From assembly GCF_000142905.1 (NCBI RefSeq), contig NW_013657658.1, positions 14,998 through 78,997 of the forward strand: DNA of 64,000 nucleotides, given 5' to 3'. Below the pieces are notes generated by a model, which was given only the letters and a program-made list of their open reading frames with translations, did not search any database and had not been told where the DNA came from. Position numbers and translations under genes: made by a program. Shown piece by piece: positions 18,079 through 29,900 of this stretch. Every line of letters begins with the position of its first letter. Within the stretch, counting starts at the first letter, position 1. The stretch is from Thecamonas trahens ATCC 50062. Its lineage: Eukaryota > Apusozoa > Apusomonadida > Apusomonadidae.

Positions 18079-21000
18079 TCACACAAAGTATACGCTCAGC
18101 TCGAGCTCGCCGTGGATCCGCTGGCTACGACGCTCCTCCCCCACCTTGAGCTCAAATCGACGGCGACGGTAGCCGCCGGTGGCCGCAGGGATGGAGGCGA
18201 GGCTGATGTCGAGCTCGCCCATGTAGTCGTTGGACGAGAAGCGGTCCCAGTCCCAGACGACGATCTGGATGCACGAGTCCGGGTTGAGGAACGGGCCCGG
18301 CCAGCAGACCTGGAACTCCCACACCGGCTCGAGCGACTTTTTGATGACCTTGGTCTGAGCGACGTAGTCGCCGAGGCGGACGACGCAGAACGGGTCAGAC
18401 TTGCCGAACCGGTCGCGCTTGACCAGGTTATGGCCCGAGTGGATGGTGACGATGATTGCGGCAGCCTTGGTCATTGACGCCTCGAGGTTGTGAATGGCGG
18501 AGATCTCCTCGACCGCGTCTTCCCATGTGATGGCCTCGACGGGCTCGGCGCGCGGGTCGAGGAAGCGGAACAGGTAGTTCTTGCCGAGGAAGATGCGGTC
18601 GCCCGAGGCAAGCGTCACGGTCTTGTCAAAGTCGACCATGATGCCGTTGACGTACGTCGCCGAGCCGGGCTCATTAATGAGGCTAACGACGCCGTTCTTG
18701 TTGCGAAAGGTGCAGTGCCGCGAGTCAATGCCGTCGCCCTTGAGCACAATGGTCGAGCCGTAGGCTTGCCCGACCACGGTCTCGCCGTCCTCGACGACAA
18801 ACAGGAGGTTGGCGTCGAGCGACGGGTCGACCGAAAGGTTGACCAGCCGCGGCTTGTTGTCGATGTCGAGCATCGAGTCGAGCCCACCAAGTGAGATGCC
18901 GGCGTTCTCCAGTACGTCGTGCCGCAGCGCCTCGATGCGCTCGGCTTTGGCCGCCTTGGCCGAGATCGGCTCGTTGAGCTCCAGCAAGACCTCCTGGTTC
19001 AGTTCCAGGTTGCCGAGCAGGACCGACATCTCGTCGTCGTCGAGTGCAAAGTCGTTAAAGGTGACTGTCGAGACAACCGACGACCGCCGCTGCATTCGGC
19101 GGTTGTCGGAGCCGGACGCGCCGCTCGCCATGCCCGACGACGCTGCCGGCGGCGGCCCACCGCGTTCGCGCCCGCCGCGCCGCCGCTCGCCGAGCTCGGT
19201 CTCCAGCCGCGAGATCTCGGCCCGTAGGTTGGCGATGAGCTCGTCCTTGGGTGAGACGTTCTTGCGGACAATGTTGATGACCGACTTGGCCCGCTGCGCA
19301 AAGCGGAGCGTCGAGATCGACTCCTTAAAATTGGACGACGCCGGCGAGATGGCGGCGAGCATGACCGTCCGCGAGTTGCCGCCGAGCGACTCTTGAAGCA
19401 GTCGCGTGAGGACCGACTCGCGGTATGGGACAAACTTCTTGTGCGACGAGAGTGCGTTGATAACGGCGCCTAACGCCGAGAGCGACTTGTTGATGTGGAC
19501 AGCCTCCTTGAAGCGGAGGCCCTCGGCCTGCGTGTTCGACTGTCGCTCCGAGCCGGCGAGGTCGACCAGGTTGATTTTGGAGGTGACCCGGGTCTCCGAC
19601 GAGCCGCTGCCCGACTCGTCGGCCTCGCCCGACCCGCGCGCCGACTCGTCATCGCCGCCGGCCTCGTGCACAATGCGGGTGACAAAGACGGTGAGGACCG
19701 AGTGCGACCGCGACGAGGTCTTGTTCATGGCCGTCGCCGCCACTGCACGGATCTTGTTGCCCTCGGTCATGCACTTGTGAATGTCGGCGTAAGACGAGAC
19801 AAGCACCTTGGAGAGGCCCTGCACAAAGATGCCCATCGTCGCCGACTCGCGGACCTTGAGCTCCTCTTCTGACTGCGGATTGAGCAAATCGGTGATGGCG
19901 TCATTGTAGATCTCCAGAAATGAGGTCTCGATGACGTACGAGACGGACTCGCCGAGCTCAACGCCCGGCGCCGATGCCCGCTGCGCCTGCAGCGCGTTGG
20001 CCGCCCGCACCCGCGCAAACAGCTCCTGCATGCCCAGTGGGATGATGCCTGGCGCCGACACTGTGCCCGTCATGGTGTGCGTCTTGCCGGCGCCGGTCTG
20101 CCCGTACGCAAAGATCGAGGCGTTGTACCCGGCCCATGCGTTGTCGAGGTAGAACTTGCCCAGCTCGCTGAAAATCGTCTCGTTGTTGGCGTAGTTGGGC
20201 TCCGACGGCGTCACGCTCGAATCGTAGCAGTAGTCAAAGAGAAAGGTCTTGCGCCCGCGCCGCGGATCGTCGTGCGGGTCCGTAATCACGCACTCTTGCC
20301 CCAGCATCGTCACGCACGACGCCGCCCCGAGCGCGTGCTCGCGGTCGTTGAGCGGCCGGACCCGGACCGCGACCTTGACTCGCTGCTGCCGCGGGCCGCG
20401 CGCCCGCGCAGACGTCGTCATGCACGTCCGGTCCGTGAGGACCGACCGCTCAGACGGTGCTGCCGACGACGACGTCGACCGCCACGACGCCCGCGACACC
20501 AGCGAGTTTCCTGTCCGCGAGCTCCGTCGTGGGCCCGACGCCGGCAGTCCCGGGCTGCTGAATCCGCCGCTTGTTAGGCTCCCGACGTTGTCGTATGCCT
20601 CGTTGTTCGAATCCAACTCCGCCGCCAAACCCCCGCCGCCACCTACTCGCCGCGCGTAACTGCTGCTCGCCAAGCTCCCCACGCTATCGTGCGCCTCGCT
20701 GTAGCGGTCGAGCCCCGCCGGCGGTGACGACGGCTTGGGTGTCGGCGTCGGCGTCGACGAGCCGACCGATCGCCGTGACGACGTGACTCGCGAGAGCCGC
20801 TCCGACCGGGCCTCCCGCCGGCGACGGTACTCATCCAGCCGCGACGACCGTTCGCCCGTCGCCGACTCTGCCTGCCTCCCGGCCCCGCCGTGGTGGTCAG
20901 CCAAGCCAGCCGCAGCAGCAGCGCCGCGGCCGTCTCGGCCTTTGTACTGGTGATCATACCCCTGATCGTCATAGTACTCGGTGGCCCTCGGATCAGGCGC

Positions 21001-21240
21001 CCACGACAGCCGCTTCGAGCTCGTCGATGACGCCAACGAGTACTGCGAGGAGACCCTTGAGGGAAAGTGCGACCTTGATCCAGGGTCGACTCCATCGTCT
21101 TCAGCCATGACACTCCTTCGTGAGCTCCTCCGACTTGGCCGACTTCCTCTCGCACCTCCTTGCCTCGCTCCGCTGCTCCTTCTCGACGACGACCGCTGAC
21201 TGCTCCGCGACGACAACGCCGCCGGTCTATGGTGCGACAT
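18079..21240 (-). CDS. Kinesin-3 family motor with FHA and C2 domains
   Basis: A 1053-residue protein from the ATG at 21240 (open to 21372). An unusual ~280-residue Ser/Arg-rich extension precedes the motor (~285-660). The motor has VAVRVRPLNDRE, the P-loop GQTGAGKT, SSRSHS (switch I), DLAGSER (switch II) and the neck LRFAQRAKSV. FHA domain at ~815-895 (GDGIDSRHC, YVNG), as in KIF1/Unc-104. C2 domain at ~925-1045 (HSGHNLVKRDRFGKSDPF, WDWDRFSSNDYMGE) near the C-terminus. It should be a plus-end vesicle or organelle motor in the cytosol. Oddities are the motor not being at the N-terminus and a lipid-binding C2 in place of the usual PH domain. Confidence 0.92.
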   Translation of the reverse strand: MSHHRPAALSSRSSQRSSSRRSSGARQGGARGSRPSRRSSRRSVMAEDDGVDPGSRSHFPSRVSSQYSLASSTSSKRLSWAPDPRATEYYDDQGYDHQYKGRDGRGAAAAAGLADHHGGAGRQAESATGERSSRLDEYRRRREARSERLSRVTSSRRSVGSSTPTPTPKPSSPPAGLDRYSEAHDSVGSLASSSYARRVGGGGGLAAELDSNNEAYDNVGSLTSGGFSSPGLPASGPRRSSRTGNSLVSRASWRSTSSSAAPSERSVLTDRTCMTTSARARGPRQQRVKVAVRVRPLNDREHALGAASCVTMLGQECVITDPHDDPRRGRKTFLFDYCYDSSVTPSEPNYANNETIFSELGKFYLDNAWAGYNASIFAYGQTGAGKTHTMTGTVSAPGIIPLGMQELFARVRAANALQAQRASAPGVELGESVSYVIETSFLEIYNDAITDLLNPQSEEELKVRESATMGIFVQGLSKVLVSSYADIHKCMTEGNKIRAVAATAMNKTSSRSHSVLTVFVTRIVHEAGGDDESARGSGEADESGSGSSETRVTSKINLVDLAGSERQSNTQAEGLRFKEAVHINKSLSALGAVINALSSHKKFVPYRESVLTRLLQESLGGNSRTVMLAAISPASSNFKESISTLRFAQRAKSVINIVRKNVSPKDELIANLRAEISRLETELGERRRGGRERGGPPPAASSGMASGASGSDNRRMQRRSSVVSTVTFNDFALDDDEMSVLLGNLELNQEVLLELNEPISAKAAKAERIEALRHDVLENAGISLGGLDSMLDIDNKPRLVNLSVDPSLDANLLFVVEDGETVVGQAYGSTIVLKGDGIDSRHCTFRNKNGVVSLINEPGSATYVNGIMVDFDKTVTLASGDRIFLGKNYLFRFLDPRAEPVEAITWEDAVEEISAIHNLEASMTKAAAIIVTIHSGHNLVKRDRFGKSDPFCVVRLGDYVAQTKVIKKSLEPVWEFQVCWPGPFLNPDSCIQIVVWDWDRFSSNDYMGELDISLASIPAATGGYRRRRFELKVGEERRSQRIHGELELSVYFV

Positions 21241-23052
21241 GCCGTTCCCTCGCTTGCCCCTGCCTGCTCCCTTCTCCTCCTCCCGAGAGTGCTGTTGGAC
21301 TTCCCGTTTTTCTGCCTCTCCTTGCCGCCTTGCTCCTCGCCTTGCCCCGAGTGAACGCCATTGGAACGGCACGCCCCGCCCGCCCGCCCCCCTCCTCCCC
21401 CATTAGCAAGCCCATCCATGTCCGATTGCGATGCCTTTTCATCCATCGAGCAGCATGGTACCATCGATGGGGATGAGAAGAGGCAAGGACTGTGATTGGA
21501 TGGGTGATGAGGCATGGATTGTGTGTGCTCTGGTGGTGGTGCGTGGGGAAGGCGGGGGAAGCGGGGAGCGCTACCATGGCAGGGACAAGGCAAACGTGGG
21601 CTGGGCGCGCGCGTGTTTGCACTCATTGCTGCAAAGGTGGAAAAATTTGTACAATCCAATCGACACCCCCCACCCACACACACACCCCACACACCCCCCC
21701 ACACACACCAACACTCACATCATCAAAACATACACATACACACACTCACACACATACACATACTGCCCCTCTGGCCACACTCTATTCCAAAATCCACAAC
21801 CACGATCGCGAGCTTAAAGCGATTGCAAGCAATCAGACTCACACTCAATCTAACCCTGCACAACAACACACAACACACAACACACAACACACAACACACA
21901 ACACACATGCCCATCTACCCACCCAAAGACTTGGGCAACTTGATGCGCTGTCATGATGCGGCGACCATGAGGCGCGGATGGGGAAAAAACGCCCAAAGCG
22001 GTCAAAACGAGCCACGAGTCGCCCAACTCAACCCGATTCGCCCACTTTCGCCACTCCTACTGCTTCCATTGTGCCTTTCACGTTCGTTTCTTCGTAGCAA
22101 ACGCCACCCTCCTCTCGTCCTCGTTCCTTCCTTCCCCCCCCCCTCCCCTCCCCCTCTCCCTCTCCCCCTCCCCTTCTTCCTCCTCCCCCCGTTACATCGC
22201 CCGATGAAGATCCGCACACCGCTCAAGGTAAGCCGGCGGAAAGAGTTGTGATGGTCGTGAGAAGGTTATATCGCCATCCTCCCCACCCCCCACCCCTTCC
22301 CCCCCCCTCGGCCACCATCGCATGCTTGGAACACCCCGTGGCAAGCGTGCGACTTGGAACGTCTCGCCAATGATTGGATGACATTGACTGTTATTTGATT
22401 CGATGATTATGATGCGGTTGTTTGCGGAACGAAAGCGGCCGTTTTTTAACCGCCGCCCGTTCGACGACTAGCGAGGCCAGGCCATACCCGTTTGGCCGGA
22501 TATGTGAGCTTGTGAGCACTTTGTTGCGCGGATCCTATGTTTGAGCACTTCTACACGCTCGCCATCTTTCCCCTTCCCTTCTGTCGGCCTCCGTCCCCTC
22601 GGTTGCCTTCTTGCAACGTCACACGCCGGTGGCTGCGTTCGATGGAAGGAAGGATGATGGTACTCCAAATGGTCAATGTGTTGATTACTTGCCCTTGCAA
22701 CATTGTTGCACCAAGTCAACGGCTTTTGGTGCGGTCATTTTTGCCGCTTTTGTCGTCGCTCCCGCGCGTGCTGCTCCCGCGGCAGCAGCCTTGCAGTCTT
22801 CCATCCTCTCAGAAGCTTATGAATGGGCAGGATCATGGGCTGCATCCGAGAAGCGCTAGCTCTTTCGCTCCGGCGGCTGTGGCCGGCGGGTTGAAGACCC
22901 GGATGGATGGCCACTTCCAAGGTCGCGGAGCAATTGTTCTTTACAGTTGCGGAGCCTTTTTTTTCGGGCGCCAACCCTTGCCACATTACGGCTCGGCGCG
23001 TGGTGGCAACGAACAATCCATCGATGATGGGGACTCACTGTTGTGGCATGGA
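21241..23052. other. Long intergenic region, low coding signal
   Basis: It holds CA-rich sequence at about 21670-21775, an ACAACACAC-type repeat at about 21855-21908, pyrimidine runs at ~22130-22190 and a lower-GC stretch (~22200-23050) with several short A/T-rich patches. An open frame runs from 22537 into the C2H2 gene, but the codon use before ~23050 is unlike the genes around it. No RNA gene was recognised. Confidence 0.5.
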
Positions 23053-23487
23053 ATGATGGGGCGGCCAACAACAATGCAGACTCGCTGCTCAGAATCGTAC
23101 GGGCAGTTCCAATGCACATACCCTTCGTGCCACGCGAGCTTCTCGAGCCGACTGGCGGAGAAGATGCACCGGGCCGAGTCGCACCCGCCGCGGCAGACGC
23201 ATCACGATGCTGAGCTCCTGCACAAGTACATCCGCCGGTTCCAGTGCACGGGATCGGGCGGCAAGCCGTTTGGCCAGGGCCCGCTCGCCTCGTACCGCAC
23301 CTCGTGGTGCGGCGGCATGGTCAACATGGCTGCGTTGCAGAGCAAGCCGTCGGAGCAGTCGATCTCGTTTGTCTGCCCCTGCCCGGGCTGCGGCTACTCT
23401 GCGCCCTCGTCCGAGGACCTCATCCAGCACCACCACTACGCCCACACCCACCAGCATGCCGAGCCGAGCTCTGTCGCCTGCTCATAG
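23053..23487 (+). CDS. Small C2H2-type zinc-finger protein
   Basis: The frame is open from 22537, but the supportable part starts near the ATG pair at 23053 (about 144 residues). One C2H2 finger is seen in FQCTYPSCHASFSSRL followed by H.x3.SH, and a second at the C-terminus, FVCPCPGCGYSAPSSEDL followed by His residues in a QHHHYAHTHQH stretch. Between them is a Cys/Gly-rich segment. It could be a DNA- or RNA-binding protein. The first finger has a long C-x4-C and the second a cluster of His, both slightly irregular. The start is uncertain, and part of the gene may be spliced from upstream. Confidence 0.5.
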   Translation: MMGRPTTMQTRCSESYGQFQCTYPSCHASFSSRLAEKMHRAESHPPRQTHHDAELLHKYIRRFQCTGSGGKPFGQGPLASYRTSWCGGMVNMAALQSKPSEQSISFVCPCPGCGYSAPSSEDLIQHHHYAHTHQHAEPSSVACS

Positions 23488-23709
23488 ACTTGCTGGTCTG
23501 GGTGTCGAGGCGTGGGCGCTCTGGACGCGCTAGATGCCGCAAGGCGTGGCCAAACTGCCGCCAGCCAGCTGCTGCAACGCTGCTGCTCTGGCGTCGCACC
23601 GTGCCCCTTGTTTTGTTTGTACTCGATGTGATGCTCGTACCTGTGTGCGCTAGAGGTTGACCAGTACATGAAAGAAGTCTCTGCCTGGAGCCCCGCGAGA
23701 GCCCGATGC

Positions 23710-26114
23710 TCACCGCCTGCGTCGCCCGCGGACCTTGGCGCGGTACACGCCGGGTGCCTCCTCGCGGAACGAGATGCGGTTGTCACGAAAGTAGCGGACA
23801 ACGGCCGGCCGAATCTTAGCCTTGGTCTTGGAGTGGTTGCCGACGCCGGTGATGACCCGCACGCCGCAGTTGGGCTCGTTGCAGCTCCGCCGGTGCTGGA
23901 GCAGGTAGCGGGCGAGCACATTGATGGCCTCCTTCTCAAACAGGCCGTGCAGGTCAAGCGAGTGGCCGGTGGCCGAGAACGCGTCCTGCGCGCCAAGGAT
24001 CGAGCTCACGCGCTGTGCGTTGACCTCACGCATCTCGACGTCGAGGGCGCGACCCTGCGAGGCGAGCCGCGAGGCGAGCGACTTGTTCCCGCTGCGGAAC
24101 GCCTGCGCCGCTGCCGCAAACGCAGCGTTGCGCTGCCGCGCGAGCGCGTTGGCCTCGCGGCACATGGCATCGGTCTCGCCCGCACTCCGCGCCGGTGCCG
24201 CCGCATTGAGATGCGCAAACTGCGACCGTCGGTACGGCTCGGCCGCCACCGGCCGCACAAGCAAGACCGGCCGTGGGCGCGCCGCAAGCGCCGCTGCCTC
24301 GGCCGCCGCTGCTGCTGCTGCTTCCGCCCGCCGCTTCGCCTCGGCCTTGGCTCGCCGCTTCGCCACCATGGCATGGACGCCCGGGTACACGCGCGCCAGC
24401 GTCTCCACCGTCGCGTCGACATCAAACTCGAGCGAGTCAAACGTCTCGTCAATGACCGCTGCAGGCACCTCTGTATACTGCAGCTCGTCGTGGAGCCGCG
24501 CCCGCCGCATCCGCACTGCCATCGATACCTTGGTCAGGCCGCTGCCGCTGCTGCTCGCCCGCGGGCCGACGTACTTGATCCGCGGTCCGACCGCACCGCG
24601 GGTGTGCCGCGCCCACGTCCCGCGCGTCGACAGCGCCGTCTGCCTCCCGCCAAGTGCAGGAAACTCGGCGTCGCCTGCGCCAGTGCCTGCGCCTGCGCCT
24701 GCACTACTGCTGCTGGCCAGATCCTCCGCCACCATCGCCGCCAGCGACGACGTCGCCGCCTCAACGTCGCCGCCGGCAGACTCCAGGACAGCCACCACCG
24801 TCGACGGCTCCACGTCCTCAAACGTGGCGCAGAGCTTGGCCACGAGCCCGTCGTCAAGCACAACCTCCTCCGCCTCGCCGCCGCCCTGGCTCGAGTGGTC
24901 GGTCCCGTGGATGAGATCAAGGGCAAGGTCGAGCGCGTCGCCGAGCGCCCCGCCGGCGTCTTCCCATACCACCGCCAGTGCCTCGTCATCCACGTCCGGA
25001 AACATGGCCGAGAACATATCAAAGTCGCTCTCGGCTGCCGCAAGCTTAGCCACGGGCGATGTCAGCGAGCCGGCCGCAAACTCAGTGTCCAGCCCGGCCA
25101 CCACCAACCCGATCGACGCGCTCGCCGCCTTCCGGCCCCACCCCGACGAGCTCATCGCTACCACACTCGAGCTTGCATCCGCGAGCGCGTGTCGTGCCGT
25201 CGCCACTCGCCCGTCCGCACCGTCCAGCGCCGCCGCCACTGCGTTGAGGTCGGCCTCTGGAAACTCGCTGCCAAGCACTGCAAGATCCATCTCGCGCTGC
25301 TGCGCCTTGTGCGGCTCTAACTCGGGTGCACGCTCTGCTCTCGCGGCGACTGGACCTGCGGCGAGAGCATGCTCAGCTGCTCAGCTGCCACCTCGGCATC
25401 GCCGTCGCACTCATCGAGCACCATGGCAACAACTGCGGCGTCGACTGAGGGAAAGTGCTCCGCAAGCGCCATGCAAGTATCGGGCCGCCCGCCGATGGCG
25501 TCTTGCTCATCGCGGTCCTCGCCGTCTTCGCCACCACCACAATCCTCACCGTCGGGCGTAAACTCGGCAAGCAGCGCGAGCACAGCGTCCACCTTGTAGC
25601 CCTCGTCCTCGAGCAAGACCGCAGCGGCGGCGGCATCCAGATGCGGAAAGCGGGCGAGGACCTCGTTCACCGCCGCCTCGACGTCGACCTCGACTCGCGC
25701 CGCGTGCTCCCGCGCATCGGCAGCAAGGACAACAAGAGACCGGGTTGCTTCCTCTACATCGCCGGCAGCCTCGCTCAGCAGAGCTTCCACCAGCCCGGCA
25801 TCGACAGCCGGGAAGGCGTTGACCAGCTCGGCCACATCCGCCGGATCGAGAACATGATCAGCACCGGAACGATGATGCTCGGCTCGATCCGCCGTCTGAG
25901 TCAGAACCAACATGGCCAGGATGTCCCGTGCAGCGCGTGCGTTGCCGTCTTCGCTGTGATACACCTCGGCCACAGTCTCCCCGTCGAGCGTCGGGTACGC
26001 CTCCTGCAGCCGCCGCACCTCGTCACGGACACGCTTCCCGCCCCGTCGAACCTCGGTCGGCACCGCTATTGTCACAGCCATACGTTCAGGTGGCTCGCGT
26101 TCATACCGAGCCAT
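23710..26114 (-). CDS. CUE-array, DUF1771 and Smr protein (Cue2/N4BP2-like)
   Basis: Two frames: 26114-25317 (stop) and a second from about 25332 to 23710. Removing 23 bases (25333-25355, GT...AG), or a one-base indel, joins them in phase to ~793 residues. About seven CUE-like modules (each with FP/YP and a later GD..A...L) run evenly across the junction, four before and three after, which argues for one gene. Then a helical Arg/Ala stretch, DUF1771 (REANALARQRNAAF ... SLASRLASQG) and a C-terminal Smr domain with LDLHGL and ITGVGNHS. In yeast Cue2 and animal N4BP2, CUE domains bind ubiquitin on stalled ribosomes and Smr cuts the mRNA. The same role is inferred. The number of CUE modules is high. 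Two separate genes remain possible. Confidence 0.75.
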
Positions 26115-26915
26115 GATGGTTGAAGGCTTGGGGATGGGTGTGCCCGGGTGGCTCGCCCGTCTCCCCGTCCTCCGTCCGACGTGTCGCCATTGACTGACCC
26201 AAATCCCTCGTCCCGCCCGCCTGGTTCGATGAACAGCTCTACAAGGGGCGATACTGGGTGGTTTTTGTTACAGTTGGTACCACTAGCACGGCCATGTGCT
26301 TGGCTTGCGATAGCTGTCGGTGATGGACGGTTTCTCCTACAGAGTCTGGTTGCTATGAGCCAGGATGTCGGGCTATGTTTACTATGTCACGATCATGCGG
26401 ATCGTTTTTTTGCCAACAACTTCCACCATCTGGCCCACCCAGCCCTCACCACCACGGGCACCGGCCCCATCACCTTCCCGGACCATTGCCGACACCTTCC
26501 CTACCACCATTCCAGCCCAGACCCTCGCCCTGTTGGCTCCCATCTGCAACAGGGCCCAGCAACCAGGCTGCAATCGGGCGCGGCAATCGGGTGCTGCAAT
26601 CGGGCGCGGCAATCGGGCGCGGCATCTGGGCGCGACAACCCATGCAGCAGCATCGCTACCGCCAGGCTACGGCAGCATCCTTTCTCACTCTCGATCAATC
26701 TCCTCCCCCTTTCCTCCCCATCCCCCATCCCCCCCATCCCCCCATCCCCCATCCCCCATCCCCAACAATTTTTCCCCCCTCACCCCCCACCCGCATCCCC
26801 GCCTCCCCACCCGAAAGTCTGCCCAGCTGTGCCCTCCCGCCGACAGACCACGCCACCCCACGCCCCCCCCTCCCCCCTCACCCCCCCCCAACCCGCCACT
26901 CTACCCACACGCAGC
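26115..26915. other. Divergent intergenic region
   Basis: It lies between the CUE/Smr gene (minus strand) and the ankyrin gene (plus strand). It is lower in GC at 26230-26420, then carries a 13-base repeat at ~26569-26636 and long C-rich runs from ~26705 to 26900 on the sense strand just before the ATG at 26916. The frame is open through most of it, but the composition is unlike coding sequence. Confidence 0.6.
26569..26636 (+). repeat. 13-base tandem repeat, GCAATCGGGCGCG-like
   Basis: Five imperfect copies in the divergent spacer. Variants differ by one to three bases. Confidence 0.75.
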
Positions 26916-29900
26916 ATGCGGAGGAGATTCGCACGACGGATGCACAGCGCACCGTCTGAGAGCATGACACCGCTCACGCGTGCGTGTCTCGTGGGCGACG
27001 TGGACGCTGTGCGGCAGGAGCTGGGAGAGCCGGCGACGGCGTCACGCGAGCTTCGTCGACGGAATCTGGACGGACGGACGGCGGCATTTGCGGCTGTTCT
27101 GGGAGGACATGGTCACGTGATCAAGGTGCTGCTGGAGGAGTATCGGCTGGCAAGAGAGACGGCTGCGCTGAGCGATCGCTTTGGTCTCTCGCTCATCCAT
27201 ATGGCCGCATACGTCCGCTCGCCCTCGCTCATCTCGCTCCTTATCGAGGCTGATATCATGCCGCTTCGCCCGGACAAGGCCCACAGATCGCCGCTGCATC
27301 TCGCCCTCACTCCGGCCGCTGCAGCACGTGTGTCTGTTGCGGCCTCGTCGTCTGCTGCATCTGCTGTGGCGCCGCTTGCTGGGGACACGCCGCAAGGCCC
27401 CGGCGACTCGCGGCTGGCCTGGCTGCATCTGTTGCTCGACACCGACGGCATCGATGTCAACGGCAAGGACGCCAATGGTGTGACGCCGTTAATGATGGCT
27501 GTCCTGCTCGACGACGTCGACATTGTCAAGGTCCTCCTCGCTGCCAGCGGAGACATCGAGCTCTGCGACGCCCGCGGCCGCAACATCTTCCACTACGCCG
27601 CCTACGGCGGTTTTCGGGTCTACTCCTTCTTGACTGCAGTAGCCACGCCTGCGCAGGTCGACCGGATGTTGGCTGCGCCTGATGCATGTGGCGCGCTCCC
27701 GATCTCGGCCGCCATCGCCGCTCTCCACCTTGACGTTGTCGTCGACCTTGTCGATGTCCGCGGCTTTCGAGTCGACACCCTGGATGCTCGCGGCCGCTCG
27801 CTGCTCTACACCGCGGCGGCGGCGGCATCGGGCCCAGCCGCCCGCAAGCTTGTTGACCGCGAGTCGGAACTTGTCATCCGCGCGCTCGCCGCGCGCGGCG
27901 GGCTCCTGCCACACTCGCCGCCCGTCCCGCACCCGGTCCAGATTGCGCTTGCCAACGGCGACGTGGCCACCGCCCAAGTCCTCGCCTCAGAGCTCCGCGA
28001 TGCCGGGCACCCGGTCGATGTAGTTGACGCCGCCGGCCGGTCGCTCGTCCACTACGCGGCGCTCCGCGGCCACGTGCCGGCGGTACTCGAGGCGCTGGCC
28101 CTACTCGACGCGCCTGACGCGCCCGATGCCGCACCGGTCAACCGCGCCGACACCACAGGCATCACCGCAGCTCACATGGCCGCCGGCGCCGGAAACATCC
28201 CGCTCCTGCAGGCGGTGGTGGCGCAGGGCGCGAACCTAGCCGGCCTAGCCGCGTCGGGCCTCTCGCCGCTACATGTTGCCGCGCTCTCGGGTCACTCCAA
28301 GGTTGTGGCCTTTCTCCTCGACGCCGGCGTCCGCGCCGAGGCCCGCGCATCGCGGAGCGCGCACCTGGTCACCGCACTGCACCTTGCCGCGCTTGGTGGC
28401 GCACGCGACGTCATTACCGCCATCCTTGACGCCGACAAAAGCGCATCTTCGTCGCTGCTGGCCCTGCCCGACGCTCTCGGCCGCCTTCCGCTGCACTGGG
28501 CGGCGCTCGGCGGCTCGCTGCCCTGCTTTGACGCCCTCGTTCGCCACGCCGACCAACTCGACGCCCGCGACGCGCTCGGCATGACCCCGCTCGCACTCGC
28601 CGTCCAGTGTGGACACGAGGAAATGGCCGAGCAGCTGCTGAGCAGGAGCGTGAAGCTCACCACCATCGACGTCTACGGACGGAGCCCGCTTCACTACGCC
28701 GCCCGCAACTGCCACCGCGACATGATCCGTGCCCTCGTCTCTGACGACGACATGGTGCCGGCGCTGATGGTGCCCGACTCGTTGGGCTGGACCCCGCTGT
28801 TCGAGGCCGTCCTCGCCGCCGACGAGCGTGCCGTCCGCATCCTCCTCCGCGCCCTGGATGACGGCGCCGCCTCGGACGCACCGGCTGCACTCTTTGCGCC
28901 CGACGCCACCGGCGCCTCAGTCGTCCACATTGCGGCTTTTGCCGGCAAACCGGGCGTTCTCGAGCTGCTCATGGACGAGGTTGATCCCGAAAGCGCACCG
29001 TACAACGCCGCCGACGCCCACGGTTGCACTCCGCTGCACTACAGCGTCCTCGGAGCCGCCCGCCGGGCCATCGCCGTCACCCCGGGTGATCTGCACCCGC
29101 GCCTCGCGGTCGGCCGCTGCGGCGGCGACGACTCAGACTCGGACACAGACTCAGAGCCGTCGTTCGACTCGGGCAACGGCGGCGGCTCGTCCGATGACGA
29201 GGCAGACGCCCTCGCCGCCCTCGCCCTGGCTGTCGAGGACTCGGTCCTCCGTGTCCTTGACGATGCCGGCGCCAACCTCGACGCCGCCGACGCGCTCGGC
29301 CGCACCTCGCTCCACTACGCCGCCCTCCTCTCCGAGCCGACCTCCATCGCCATCCTCTGCGACCTTGGGGCAACGACCACTCTGCCGGACGCCCGCGGTC
29401 TCCCGCCGCTCGGCGCCGCCGTCGTCGCCGGCCACCCGCGCGCCGTCGAGGCTCTACTTGCCGGTGGAGCTCCGGCGCTCACCCGCAACACCGCCCTCGA
29501 GACGCCGCTGCACCTCGCCGCTGGCAAGAGCGACGCCACACTGCTCGACATGCTCCTCCGCGAGTTGCTTGACGACGACGACGACGACGACGATGATGAT
29601 GATGATGATGATGTTGATGACGGCGACGACGATGACGCCAACACTACTCTTTTTGAGGATGCCCAGATGTCGTTTGACGCCGCACCGGGCTCGCTTGGCG
29701 CGCTGGTTGTCGGCCAGTCGGCGGTCGATGTTGAAGACGTGTGGGGCCAGACCGCGCTCCACGTCGCGGCCGCCGTTGGCTCACTCGAGTGCGCCGAACT
29801 GCTGCTCCGCGCTGGCGCTTCGCCAGACGCGCTGGACGCGGTCGGGCGGAGCCCGCTCCACACCGCCCTCCTCTACACTCGTGGTAACGAGGCCGAGGTC

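Noticed and set aside
22537-23052. N-terminal 172 residues of the C2H2 frame
   Set aside because: Lower GC and no motif; likely upstream non-coding sequence that happens to be open.
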